From the NCBI GenBank assembly GCA_902496295.1, contig CABVAF010000001.1:199036-263035 (forward strand): a stretch of 64,000 bases of DNA. The letters run 5' to 3'. The notes below the pieces were generated by a model. The model ran no database searches. It worked only from the letters and a program-made list of their open reading frames with translations, and was not told the DNA's origin. Positions 7,460-15,519 of this stretch are shown in pieces. Position 1 is the first letter of the stretch. The number at the start of each line of letters is the position of its first letter. Origin of the DNA: an uncultured Clostridium sp. GTDB lineage: Bacteria > Bacillota > Clostridia > TANB77 > CAG-508. A program made the translations under genes and the position numbers.

Positions 7460-8859
7460 TATCCTATTGCTCCCTCCAATTCTAAGTTTATTAAATTATT
7501 CATTTCTACTGCATACTCTACAGGAAGTTCTTTAGATATTGGATATGCAAATCCTCTTACTATCATAGCTTTTGCGTCTTCTTCAGATAACCCCCTAGAC
7601 ATTAAATAAAAAATTGCTTTATCACTAATTTTACCAATTTTAGCCTCATGAGAAAATTCTACTTCATCATTTCTTATGTCATTAACCGGGATTGTGTCTG
7701 AAATAGAAATATCATCAAGCATAAGTGATTCACAAGATACAGAGCTTTTAGAGTTTTTAGCATTTTCGTTTATTCTAACTAAAGACCTATAAGTACATTT
7801 TCCTCCGTTTTTAGAAATGGATTTAGAGTTTACAACACTAGATGTATTTTCAGCATTATGTATTACTTTAAATCCTGTGTCTAAATTTTGCCCTGCTCCT
7901 GCAAATGAAATTCCTGTATATTCTGTTTTTGCTCCCTCTCCGTTTAATACACTTAAAGGATAAAGCATTGATATTTTAGAGCCAAAAGAACCAGTAACCC
8001 AGTCTATTTGGGCGTTTCTTCCTACTAATGCTTTTTTAGTGTTTAAGTTTAACATATTTTTAGACCAGTTTTCTATTGTAGAATATCTTAAATATGCATT
8101 TTCCTTTACATATAATTCAACACAACCTGCATGTAAGTTTACTTTATTATATTTTGGTGCAGAACATCCTTCTATGAAATGTAAGCTTGCACCTTCATCT
8201 ACTATTATTAAAGTATGCTCAAATTGTCCAGATTCTGGTGAATTTAGTCTAAAATATGATTGAAGCGGAATATCTACTTTAACTCCTTTTGGAACATACA
8301 CGAAAGAACCACCAGACCAAACTGCTCCATGTAATGCAACAAATTTATGATCTGTTACTGGAACACATTTCATAAAATGCTCTTTAACTAAATCTGGATA
8401 TTCTCTTACAGCAGTCTCCATGTCTGTGTAAACAACACCCTGCTTTATTAGTTCTTCTTTCATGCTGTGGTAAACTACTTCTGAATCATATTGTGCACCT
8501 ACACCTGCAAGAGATGTCTTTTCTGCCTCTGGTATACCTAGTTTGTCAAAAGTATTTTTTATATCTTCTGGTACATCTTCCCATGAAGTATTTAGTTTAG
8601 ATTTTGGCCTAACATATGTTGCTATTTCATCCATATTAAGTTCTGAAATATCTGGTCCCCATGTTGGAAGTTCTAAGCTGTTATATACCTCTAGCGCATG
8701 TAGTCTAAACTCTCTCATCCAATCCGGATCATTTTTTTGCTTAGATATTTCTTCTATTATTTCTTTAGTCAGACCTTTTTTTATTTTAAAATCGTATTCA
8801 TCTTTATTTTTTATGTCATATATATTTCTATTTATATCGTCAACTTTAGTTTTGCTCAT
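7459..8859 (-). CDS. sufB: Fe-S assembly scaffold subunit SufB
   Basis: A 466-residue protein of standard SufB length with the hallmarks of the family: an N-terminal WMREFRLHALE segment, GVVYTDMETAVREYPDLV in the middle, the beta-helix region FIEGCSAPKY, and the C-terminal SHEAKIGKISDKAIFYLMSRG. SufB carries the nascent Fe-S cluster in SufBC2D and receives sulfur from SufS. A 79-base gap to sufC upstream holds several short AGGT/ACCT repeats that could fold, but no recognised RNA motif. Confidence 0.96.
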   Translation of the reverse strand: MSKTKVDDINRNIYDIKNKDEYDFKIKKGLTKEIIEEISKQKNDPDWMREFRLHALEVYNSLELPTWGPDISELNMDEIATYVRPKSKLNTSWEDVPEDIKNTFDKLGIPEAEKTSLAGVGAQYDSEVVYHSMKEELIKQGVVYTDMETAVREYPDLVKEHFMKCVPVTDHKFVALHGAVWSGGSFVYVPKGVKVDIPLQSYFRLNSPESGQFEHTLIIVDEGASLHFIEGCSAPKYNKVNLHAGCVELYVKENAYLRYSTIENWSKNMLNLNTKKALVGRNAQIDWVTGSFGSKISMLYPLSVLNGEGAKTEYTGISFAGAGQNLDTGFKVIHNAENTSSVVNSKSISKNGGKCTYRSLVRINENAKNSKSSVSCESLMLDDISISDTIPVNDIRNDEVEFSHEAKIGKISDKAIFYLMSRGLSEEDAKAMIVRGFAYPISKELPVEYAVEMNNLINLELEGAIG

Positions 8860-8938
8860 TAATGCAACCTCAAATAAAAATTTAGGTTTTCAGAGGTTTT
8901 ACCTATAAACCTTATTTATAAAATAATTATATATATTT

Positions 8939-9685
8939 TTAGTTAATGTTTTTATAAGCAGAATAGCCGTTTTCTTCTATTTCTGATGCTAAGTCTTGGT
9001 TTCCTGTTTTTACTATTTTTCCATTTACTAATATATGGACATAGTCTACTTTTAAGCTTTTTAGTATTTTTGTGTTATGTGTTATTATAAGAACTGCATT
9101 ATTGTCACTTTTAAACATTTCTATACCTTTTGAAACAGTTCTAATTGCATCTACATCTAGTCCAGAATCTGTCTCATCAAGTATTGCAAGTTTAGGATTT
9201 AATACAAGCATTTGAAGAATTTCATTTTTCTTCTTTTCTCCTCCAGAAAATCCAACATTTAAACTACGTTCTGCATATTCTGGTTTCATTTTTAATTCTT
9301 CCATATATTGTTTTAGTTCATCTTTAAACTGAAAAACTTTTACAGGTTTTCCTGTCATTTTTCCTTTTGCAGATTTTAAAAAGTTAGTAACAGATATTCC
9401 TGGTATTTCTTCTGGTAATTGGAATGACATGAAAATGCCTTTCCTTGCTATTTCGTCTGTTTTTAGGTTAGTTATATCTTCATTTTCAAAATTTATTGTT
9501 CCTTCTACTTTATTATATAAAGGGTTATTTAATATTGCATTTGCTGTAGTACTCTTTCCAGAACCATTTGGTCCCATTATAACGTGAATTTCGCCTTTAT
9601 TAATTGTTAAATCTATTCCTTTTAATATTTCTTTTTCTTCTGCATTTACATGTAAATTCTTAATTTCTAACAATTTATTACTCAT
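8939..9685 (-). CDS. sufC: Fe-S assembly ATPase SufC
   Basis: A 248-residue ABC-type ATPase with Walker A GPNGSGKST (residues 38-46), the SufC-type signature GFSGGEKKKNE and Walker B LAILDETDSGLD. It has no membrane partner: SufC dimerises inside the SufBC2D complex and its ATPase activity drives remodelling of the SufB-SufD scaffold. It is the first enzyme gene of the operon, one base after the regulator stop codon. Confidence 0.96.
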   Translation of the reverse strand: MSNKLLEIKNLHVNAEEKEILKGIDLTINKGEIHVIMGPNGSGKSTTANAILNNPLYNKVEGTINFENEDITNLKTDEIARKGIFMSFQLPEEIPGISVTNFLKSAKGKMTGKPVKVFQFKDELKQYMEELKMKPEYAERSLNVGFSGGEKKKNEILQMLVLNPKLAILDETDSGLDVDAIRTVSKGIEMFKSDNNAVLIITHNTKILKSLKVDYVHILVNGKIVKTGNQDLASEIEENGYSAYKNIN

Positions 9686-9686
9686 A

Positions 9687-10130
9687 TTAGTTAACTCTCC
9701 TTCTTACGCAACTTCTACATCTTTCATTATTAATATCATAGTCACAGTCTAAATTACTTAAATCTAATGTTTTATGAACATATTTAGCAAGTTTATTTAT
9801 AGTATTATCAGAAATAGCAGATTTTATATTTGCTGCTTCTTCCTCTGCTTCTTGCTCTGCTAAATTAAGTACATCTTTTAAAAATAAGTAGACAATATCA
9901 TAAGCTTCAATTACTTTTTTAGCTAAATCTTCACCTTGTTTAGTTAATTCTATTGTTCCATAGGCCTCATAAGTAACCAAGTTATTAGCTTTTAAGTTTC
10001 TTAAAGCTTTATTAACACTTGGCTTAGTACAATTCATTTTATTTGCAACATCTGTAACTCTAATATTACCAACCTGTTTTTTTAATATATACATAGTTTT
10101 TAAATATTCTTCTAATGCCTTTGAAATCAT
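9687..10130 (-). CDS. DtxR-fold regulator of the suf operon, with a C-terminal Cys cluster
   Basis: A 147-residue protein with the N-terminal winged helix of the DtxR/MntR family (VTDVANKMNCTKPSVNKALRNL) and the helical dimerisation domain. I choose ATG 10130, preceded by AAGGAG; a longer reading would run through the promoter. Compared by eye with Bacillus MntR, the second-domain ligands H77, E102 and H103 are replaced by non-ligand residues. Instead there is a C-terminal C129-X8-C138-X2-C141 motif and C34 in the recognition region. It heads the operon and probably represses it by binding the two sites around its promoter. An Fe-S cluster signal is my inference; a zinc site is the main alternative. 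Confidence 0.85.
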   Translation of the reverse strand: MISKALEEYLKTMYILKKQVGNIRVTDVANKMNCTKPSVNKALRNLKANNLVTYEAYGTIELTKQGEDLAKKVIEAYDIVYLFLKDVLNLAEQEAEEEAANIKSAISDNTINKLAKYVHKTLDLSNLDCDYDINNERCRSCVRRRVN

Positions 10131-10143
10131 ATAATTCTCCTTA

Positions 10144-10199
10144 TTGTTAATCACGGTTAACATTATATAACATGTAGAAATGTTTGTCAAGGTTAACAT
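10144..10199 (-). promoter_or_regulatory. suf operon promoter with two matching operator-like sites
   Basis: The minus strand shows -35 TTGACA (10185-10190), a 17-base spacer and -10 TATAAT (10162-10167). Two copies of ATGTTAACC-N-TGA are present, at 10180-10199 covering the -35 and at 10144-10163 just after the -10; each is an imperfect palindrome (ATGTT...AACAT and GTTAA...TTAAC). Both would block RNA polymerase when bound. The regulator encoded directly downstream is the natural candidate. Confidence 0.8.
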
Positions 10200-10209
10200 T
10201 TAAAATCAT

Positions 10210-10257
10210 TATAAAAAAGTGATAGGGCATCCTATTAGGATGCCCTTGTTTTGTAAA
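10210..10257 (-). terminator. Intrinsic terminator
   Basis: AGGGCATCC and GGATGCCCT form a GC-rich hairpin followed on the minus strand by a T run (CACTTTTTT). It ends the gene at 10261-10752 and insulates the suf promoter from it. Confidence 0.85.
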
Positions 10258-10260
10258 TGC

Positions 10261-10752
10261 TTAACTGCCAAAGTATAGCAGCCATTTACATTTCCCTAAG
10301 TCTATTCTTTGTTCTTTCAGCTCCTTTATTTTTTCGTTGTTCTCAACATAAATTTGAATCTGTTGTTGAACTAAGCCATCCGACTTTAGCTCTGGAACCA
10401 TCGAAACCAAGTCTATTGCGCTTTTGCTTTTTAATTCAGCATATGTGCTAGCCTCCCAGTCCATGTATGATTGGACTGCAAGATTGATAGTGCGTTCTAT
10501 CTCTTCGTTTTCCTGTTCGTACATCTCGATTTTATTATCAATTATGCGCCCTTCCCCTAATTGATTTACATTATCCAAAATGCAAACGAAAGAAAATACC
10601 CCGAATATAACTGTTACAAGGAACGTACCGCCAAATACATAAGAAATTTTTCCCCATATTCCCGCATCATAACACTTGTCATCCACTTTGTAGGCTACTA
10701 TTAAAGAAATAACGCAAAGCACTAAACAGATACCAAAGCAAAGACTTAACAT
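10261..10752 (-). CDS. Hypothetical membrane protein with a coiled-coil tail
   Basis: A 163-residue protein that I do not recognise. It has two hydrophobic segments (about residues 2-20 and 34-60), then a Glu/Lys-rich helical region (EMYEQENEEIERTINLAV and VENNEKIKELKEQRIDLGK) likely to form a coiled coil. The start has a perfect GTAGGAGGAAAAT binding site. Like the gene at 2188-2748 it is visibly richer in G+C than its neighbours, suggesting recent acquisition. It has its own TATAAT near 10880 and its own terminator, so it is probably a single-gene unit. No function can be assigned. Confidence 0.7.
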   Translation of the reverse strand: MLSLCFGICLVLCVISLIVAYKVDDKCYDAGIWGKISYVFGGTFLVTVIFGVFSFVCILDNVNQLGEGRIIDNKIEMYEQENEEIERTINLAVQSYMDWEASTYAELKSKSAIDLVSMVPELKSDGLVQQQIQIYVENNEKIKELKEQRIDLGKCKWLLYFGS

Positions 10753-10919
10753 ATTTTCCTCCTACAAACTTTTATTGTTGTCTACGCTATATATGTAAAA
10801 CCAAAAAGTTAGAGGAATATCCTCTCACTAATTAGTGGCACAAGGAAACAATATAAAAATTGCTTATGTCGCTTTATATTATACACTATTTTACGTAAAA
10901 TTGTAAATAGATATGCCTA

Positions 10920-12743
10920 TTATTCAAACATAGCCTTTACTTTTGGCAATAAATAATGGCTACCTCCTCTATCTTTTACATCTTCTATCATGTTTACAAT
11001 TAGTAATTGGTCATTTGGATTATCACTAACCTTAAAGGCATTAAACCATCCAAGTTCTGTACCTGTGTCGTCATCTTGTGAAGCTTTTATTTCTGCCGTA
11101 CCTGTTTTTCCAGCTAATGTCATTCCTTCTATTTTAGCTTCATGACCTGTTCCATTTGCATTTTCTATTGTTTGAACCATATCATCTCTTACTATCTCTG
11201 CTGCCTCTTTTGTAAAAGCGTTTTTTATCCAATATTCTGCTGTAGCATTTTCTTTATATTCAATGTATGGCTTAATCATATTTCCTTCATTAACAAATGC
11301 AGAATACATTGCAGCAACGTGTAATGGATTTACTAAAACTTTTCCTTGCCCATAACCTGTGTCTGCAAGCTGTATTTCAGATGAAAAAGTATTATTGTCT
11401 GCAAATTGAGATTTGTCCATATTAATTGCAAAAGGCATTTCAGTATCAAAACCTATTTTTAATAATTGTTCTGCAAATGTGTCTGCTCCTATTTTTAATG
11501 CAGACTTTGCAAAATATATATTGTCTGAATAAATTAAAGCATTTCTTAAATTTGCAGGACCACTATATGTTTGTAATGTAGTTACTCTATAATTACCCCA
11601 ACTAGAATTATTTTGCCAACTTAATCCACTTGCACCATAGTCTTCATCTGCACTCATTTTGCCTGTAGTTAGCCCAACTGCTGCTGTAATAGGCTTAAAA
11701 GAAGAACCTGGTACATATGTATTTTGATATCTTACAAGCATTGGATTATTTTTATTATTATTTAATTCTTCCCATGCCTCATTAGTAAATCCTCTTATGA
11801 AATCATTTGAATCATATGTCGGTGTACTAACTAACGCTAAAACTTCCCCTGTTTTTGGATTAATTGCAACAGATAAACCATTATCTCCATCTAATTGTTT
11901 ATATATCTTATCTTGCAAACGGATATCTATTGTAGTTGTTATATCTTCTCCGTCTGTTGCTTCTGTTTGTGCTAATGTTTTTATTTTATTTCCAGAACTA
12001 TTTGTAATATATATTTCACATCCAGTTCCAGGTCTTAATCTATCTTCATATACTTTTTCTAAACCCGTTTTTCCTATTATACTTGACTCTGTATAGCCTT
12101 TTCCAGCGTTTGCTTCTAACTCTTCTGCACTAATACTTCTTACATATCCTAATAAATGTGATGTTGTCTTTCCATATGGATATTGTCTTGTTCCATCATC
12201 TCCTGTAATAGCAAGGGCAGTCCCATCTCTAGCAAGTATTGCACCTCTTGTTCCTTGGGTTGTAGAAACTCTTACTTTATAGTCAGATTGCAAATCCGGA
12301 AATATTAGTTGTGAATACCAATTTAAGTAATATTTGTTATCGTCCTGTCTGTCAAATGTAGCTTTGTTTGAAAAAGTAATATCTCCAGCCATAGTATTCA
12401 TAGACATAGTATAAAATAATTGTTTATTATCTTTATCGTAATTTAAATCTGAGATTGTAACATCTGCTGCTTCAATTCCATTATAAATATTGCTATTTCT
12501 GTCTAAATATGTTTGCTTATCTACTCTTGCCTTTGTACTTTCAGATAAAAGAGTATACATTGACTCAAAATCTTTATCATTAATGTAAGATACATATTGG
12601 GTTAGCACTTCTTCTGGAGTATTTTTGTCAGCATTAAGTACAAAAATATACCAATATACTCCTCCTCCAATTAATGCTAAAAACAGAATTACACATATAA
12701 TAATTATTACAATAGCTTTAGTAGAAATTCTTTTTTTCTCCAT
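10920..12743 (-). CDS. Class B penicillin-binding protein, MecA/PBP5-like
   Basis: A 607-residue peptidoglycan transpeptidase anchored by one N-terminal membrane helix (residues 10-36). Next comes an NTF2-like MecA-N domain (about 40-150), a dimerisation/linker domain (about 155-270) and the transpeptidase domain with SSFK (347-350, Ser347 nucleophile), SDN (406-408) and KTG (546-548). This layout is that of subclass B3 enzymes such as MecA, Enterococcus PBP5 and Listeria PBP3, many of which bind beta-lactams weakly; weak binding here is not shown by sequence alone. It lies alone between terminator-separated units. Confidence 0.9.
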   Translation of the reverse strand: MEKKRISTKAIVIIIICVILFLALIGGGVYWYIFVLNADKNTPEEVLTQYVSYINDKDFESMYTLLSESTKARVDKQTYLDRNSNIYNGIEAADVTISDLNYDKDNKQLFYTMSMNTMAGDITFSNKATFDRQDDNKYYLNWYSQLIFPDLQSDYKVRVSTTQGTRGAILARDGTALAITGDDGTRQYPYGKTTSHLLGYVRSISAEELEANAGKGYTESSIIGKTGLEKVYEDRLRPGTGCEIYITNSSGNKIKTLAQTEATDGEDITTTIDIRLQDKIYKQLDGDNGLSVAINPKTGEVLALVSTPTYDSNDFIRGFTNEAWEELNNNKNNPMLVRYQNTYVPGSSFKPITAAVGLTTGKMSADEDYGASGLSWQNNSSWGNYRVTTLQTYSGPANLRNALIYSDNIYFAKSALKIGADTFAEQLLKIGFDTEMPFAINMDKSQFADNNTFSSEIQLADTGYGQGKVLVNPLHVAAMYSAFVNEGNMIKPYIEYKENATAEYWIKNAFTKEAAEIVRDDMVQTIENANGTGHEAKIEGMTLAGKTGTAEIKASQDDDTGTELGWFNAFKVSDNPNDQLLIVNMIEDVKDRGGSHYLLPKVKAMFE

Positions 12744-12784
12744 TTTTTCCTTCTTTCTGGAAATTTAGACATATTTCTAATTTC

Positions 12785-12832
12785 CTAAAATAGCCTGAAA
12801 TGACTTTTGTTAGAACACTTCAGGCTATTTTA
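12785..12832 (-). terminator. Intrinsic terminator after ackA
   Basis: AAAATAGCCTGAA and TTCAGGCTATTTT form a 13-bp perfect stem with a T-rich flank in both directions. It separates ackA from the downstream PBP gene. Confidence 0.85.
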
Positions 12833-12902
12833 TAGTTATATATTATTATATTTTTTGCATAATTTTCGCTAAACTATTAATTGTTTACACTATATAGATA
12901 AT

Positions 12903-14093
12903 TTATTTTACTAAATTCATAGTATCTCTTGCTATCATAAGCTCTTCGTTTGTTGGAATAATGTAAACTTTTACCTTTGAATCTGGTGTAGAAATTTCAC
13001 ATTCTTCTCCTCTTACTTTGTTCTTTTCTTCATCTATTTTTACACCTAAGAACTCTAAAGATTTACAAATTTGGCTTCTTACTTCTGGTCCGTTTTCTCC
13101 AACTCCACCAGCAAATGTAATAACATCTATACCATTCATTTGTGCAGCATATCTTCCTATATATCCAATTACTTGATAAGCGAATGTGTCTATAGCAAGT
13201 TTTGCTCTCTTATTTCCTTCTTTTATGGCAGCTTCGATATCTCTATCATCAAAACTTACTCCAGAAACACCTAATTTTCCAGATTTTTTATTTAAAATTG
13301 TGTCCATTTCGTCTGGTGTTAAGTTTTCTTGTTTCATTAAGAAAGTTACTATAGATGGGTCTATGTCTCCAGACCTTGTTCCCATAGGAATACCAGCAAG
13401 TGGTGTTAATCCCATTGAAGTATCTACAGATTTTCCGCCTTTAACAGCACATAAACTTCCACCTTGTCCTAAATGGCATGTAACAATTTTTAAGTCTTCT
13501 ACTGGTTTGCCCATAAGTTCTGCTACTCTTCTTGATACGAATTTGTGAGATGTTCCATGGAAACCATATTTACGAATTCTATATTTTTCATAATACTCAT
13601 ATGGAATTGCATAAATATATGCCTCTTCTGGTAATGTTTGATGGAATGCAGTATCAAAAACTCCTACCATTGGAACATTTGGTAAAACTTTTCTGCAAGC
13701 TTCTATACCTGTAATTCCAGCTGGGTTATGTAACGGAGCTAGTGGTATACATTCTTTCATTGCATCTATTACTTCATCAGTAATTATTACAGAATCACTA
13801 AATTTTTCTCCTCCATGAACTACTCTATGTCCTACTGCATCTATTTCTTTTAAGTCTTTAATAACACCATAGTTTTCGTCTAATAATTGGTCTAAAACCA
13901 ATTTTATTCCTTCTTCATGGTTTGTAATTACTTTTTCAATTTTGTATTTTTCTCCATTAACTTTGTGTGTTAAAAATGAATCTGGCAATCCTATCTTCTC
14001 TAAATAACCTTTTGCCATTACCTCCTCATTTTCCATATTAATCAATTGATATTTAATTGATGAACTTCCACAATTTACTACTAAAACTTTCAT
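12903..14093 (-). CDS. ackA: Acetate kinase
   Basis: A 396-residue ASKHA-fold kinase of normal length. It begins VLVVNCGSSSIKYQL and contains GHRVVHGGEKF, GVFDTAFHQTLP and THLGQGGS-like HLGQGGSLCAV motifs, with FAGGVGENG near the C-terminus. It interconverts acetyl phosphate plus ADP and acetate plus ATP. Together with pta upstream it gives the fermentative acetate/ATP pathway. A strong AGGAGG precedes the ATG. A small membrane protein gene lies between pta and ackA. Confidence 0.97.
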   Translation of the reverse strand: MKVLVVNCGSSSIKYQLINMENEEVMAKGYLEKIGLPDSFLTHKVNGEKYKIEKVITNHEEGIKLVLDQLLDENYGVIKDLKEIDAVGHRVVHGGEKFSDSVIITDEVIDAMKECIPLAPLHNPAGITGIEACRKVLPNVPMVGVFDTAFHQTLPEEAYIYAIPYEYYEKYRIRKYGFHGTSHKFVSRRVAELMGKPVEDLKIVTCHLGQGGSLCAVKGGKSVDTSMGLTPLAGIPMGTRSGDIDPSIVTFLMKQENLTPDEMDTILNKKSGKLGVSGVSFDDRDIEAAIKEGNKRAKLAIDTFAYQVIGYIGRYAAQMNGIDVITFAGGVGENGPEVRSQICKSLEFLGVKIDEEKNKVRGEECEISTPDSKVKVYIIPTNEELMIARDTMNLVK

Positions 14094-14105
14094 TTATAAA
14101 ACCTC

Positions 14106-14399
14106 CTATATAACATCTATATTATGTAACTCATTCATGTCATTAAGTGATAATACAAATACTAATGCATAAACAAGTACAGAACAAACTATAAAAATTA
14201 ATGTTTGTTTTAAATTCCATTTTTCATATTTATTAAATTTTATTAATAACACTATTTGAATTATTGTAAAAATGATACTCGGAATTATTTTTATTCTGTG
14301 ATGTCCGCACATACACGTTGAAGATATGTACGTTATCATATAAAATAGAAATATTAGAATATTTAGTACAATTAAAATACATTTATACTTTTTATTCAT
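14106..14399 (-). CDS. Small membrane protein between pta and ackA
   Basis: A 97-residue protein with three hydrophobic segments (about 7-28, 38-55 and 66-85). I do not recognise it. The short loop CMCGHHRIK carries two Cys and two His residues that could hold a metal. Its start overlaps the end of pta by eight bases and its stop is twelve bases before ackA, so it is read as part of the pta-ackA unit. A link to acetate transport is only a guess from position. Confidence 0.65.
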   Translation of the reverse strand: MNKKYKCILIVLNILIFLFYMITYISSTCMCGHHRIKIIPSIIFTIIQIVLLIKFNKYEKWNLKQTLIFIVCSVLVYALVFVLSLNDMNELHNIDVI

Positions 14400-15402
14400 C
14401 TTTTTCCATATCTTGAGCTTGAACAGATGTAATTGCTACAACTCCAACTATGTCGTCACTACTGCAACCTCTTGACAAGTCATTTACTGCTTTGGCAATT
14501 CCTTGGCACAATGGGCCATATGCCTCTGCTCTACCAAATCTTTGTACTAATTTATATCCTATATTTCCCGCATCTAAATCTGGGAATATTAAAACATTTG
14601 CTCTTCCTGCTACTGGGCTGCCTGGCGCTTTTCTTTCTGCAACTTCTGGAATAATAGCAGCATCTAATTGTAACTCTCCATCACATATTAAATCAGGTGC
14701 TTTTTCTTTTAATATTTTTGTTGCTTCTATAACTTTTTCTGTTAAAGGTGAGCTTGCACTTCCATATGTAGAATATGATAACATTGCAACTCTTGGCTCT
14801 TCTCCAACTAATTGTTTAAAACTTTTAGCAGAAGAAATTGCAATTTCAGACAAACCGTCTGCATCTGGGTATTCGTTCATACCACTATCTGCAAATACTA
14901 AAACTCCATCTTTTCCGTACTCTGGACATTTAGTTACCATTAAGAAAAATGCTGATGCTAGTTTTGTTCCAGGAGCTGTTTTAAGTATTTGAAGTGCTGG
15001 CCTTAATGTATGGGCTGTTGGATGACATGCACCAGATACTATACCGTCTGCATCTCCAACTTTTACCTTCATAGTTCCAAAATAAATTGGATCTTTCATT
15101 ATCTCCCTTGCTTTTTCTGGTGTCATTCCTTTAGCTTTTCTTAATTCATAAAATTTGTCTGCATATTCTTCGAATTTCTCGCTTTTTAAAGGGTCAATTA
15201 TTGTTACTTTTGATACATCTATATTATTATCTGAAGCTATCTTTTTTACGTTTTCTTCATCTCCAATTAATACAGCTTTAGCAAATCCTTCTTTTTCTAC
15301 ATCTGCTGCTGCCTGTACTACACGTACGTCTTCACTTTCTGGTAATAATATTGTTTTAATATTTTGTCTAGCTTTTTCTTTCATTACTTCAACAAAAGAC
15401 AT
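14392..15402 (-). CDS. pta: Phosphate acetyltransferase
   Basis: A 336-residue enzyme of the short (catalytic domain only) Pta type. Recognisable blocks are LLPESEDVRVVQAA, DADGIVSGACHPTAHTLRPALQ, VFADSGMNEYPDADGL, MLSYSTYGSA and the C-terminal NVLIFPDLDAGNIGYKLVQR. It converts acetyl-CoA and phosphate to acetyl phosphate. The first gene of the pta / small membrane protein / ackA unit, with GGGAGG upstream of the ATG. Confidence 0.97.
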   Translation of the reverse strand: MSFVEVMKEKARQNIKTILLPESEDVRVVQAAADVEKEGFAKAVLIGDEENVKKIASDNNIDVSKVTIIDPLKSEKFEEYADKFYELRKAKGMTPEKAREIMKDPIYFGTMKVKVGDADGIVSGACHPTAHTLRPALQILKTAPGTKLASAFFLMVTKCPEYGKDGVLVFADSGMNEYPDADGLSEIAISSAKSFKQLVGEEPRVAMLSYSTYGSASSPLTEKVIEATKILKEKAPDLICDGELQLDAAIIPEVAERKAPGSPVAGRANVLIFPDLDAGNIGYKLVQRFGRAEAYGPLCQGIAKAVNDLSRGCSSDDIVGVVAITSVQAQDMEKDE

Positions 15403-15519
15403 TTTTATTCCTCCCTATTAATTTTTTACGATACTATTATATAAATTTTTAAGCAAAAGTACAATACTTTTTCCAAGAAATGTGATAAAATATAGTAAAT
15501 TTAATAAAGGATTAATTAT

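Noticed and set aside
8860..8938. Riboswitch or T-box in the sufC-sufB gap
   Set aside because: There are short AGGT/ACCT repeats but no recognised aptamer, T-box sequence or terminator.
14450..14992. Open frame of about 180 codons opposite pta
   Set aside because: It is a mirror of pta; no ribosome binding site and repetitive, low-information residues.
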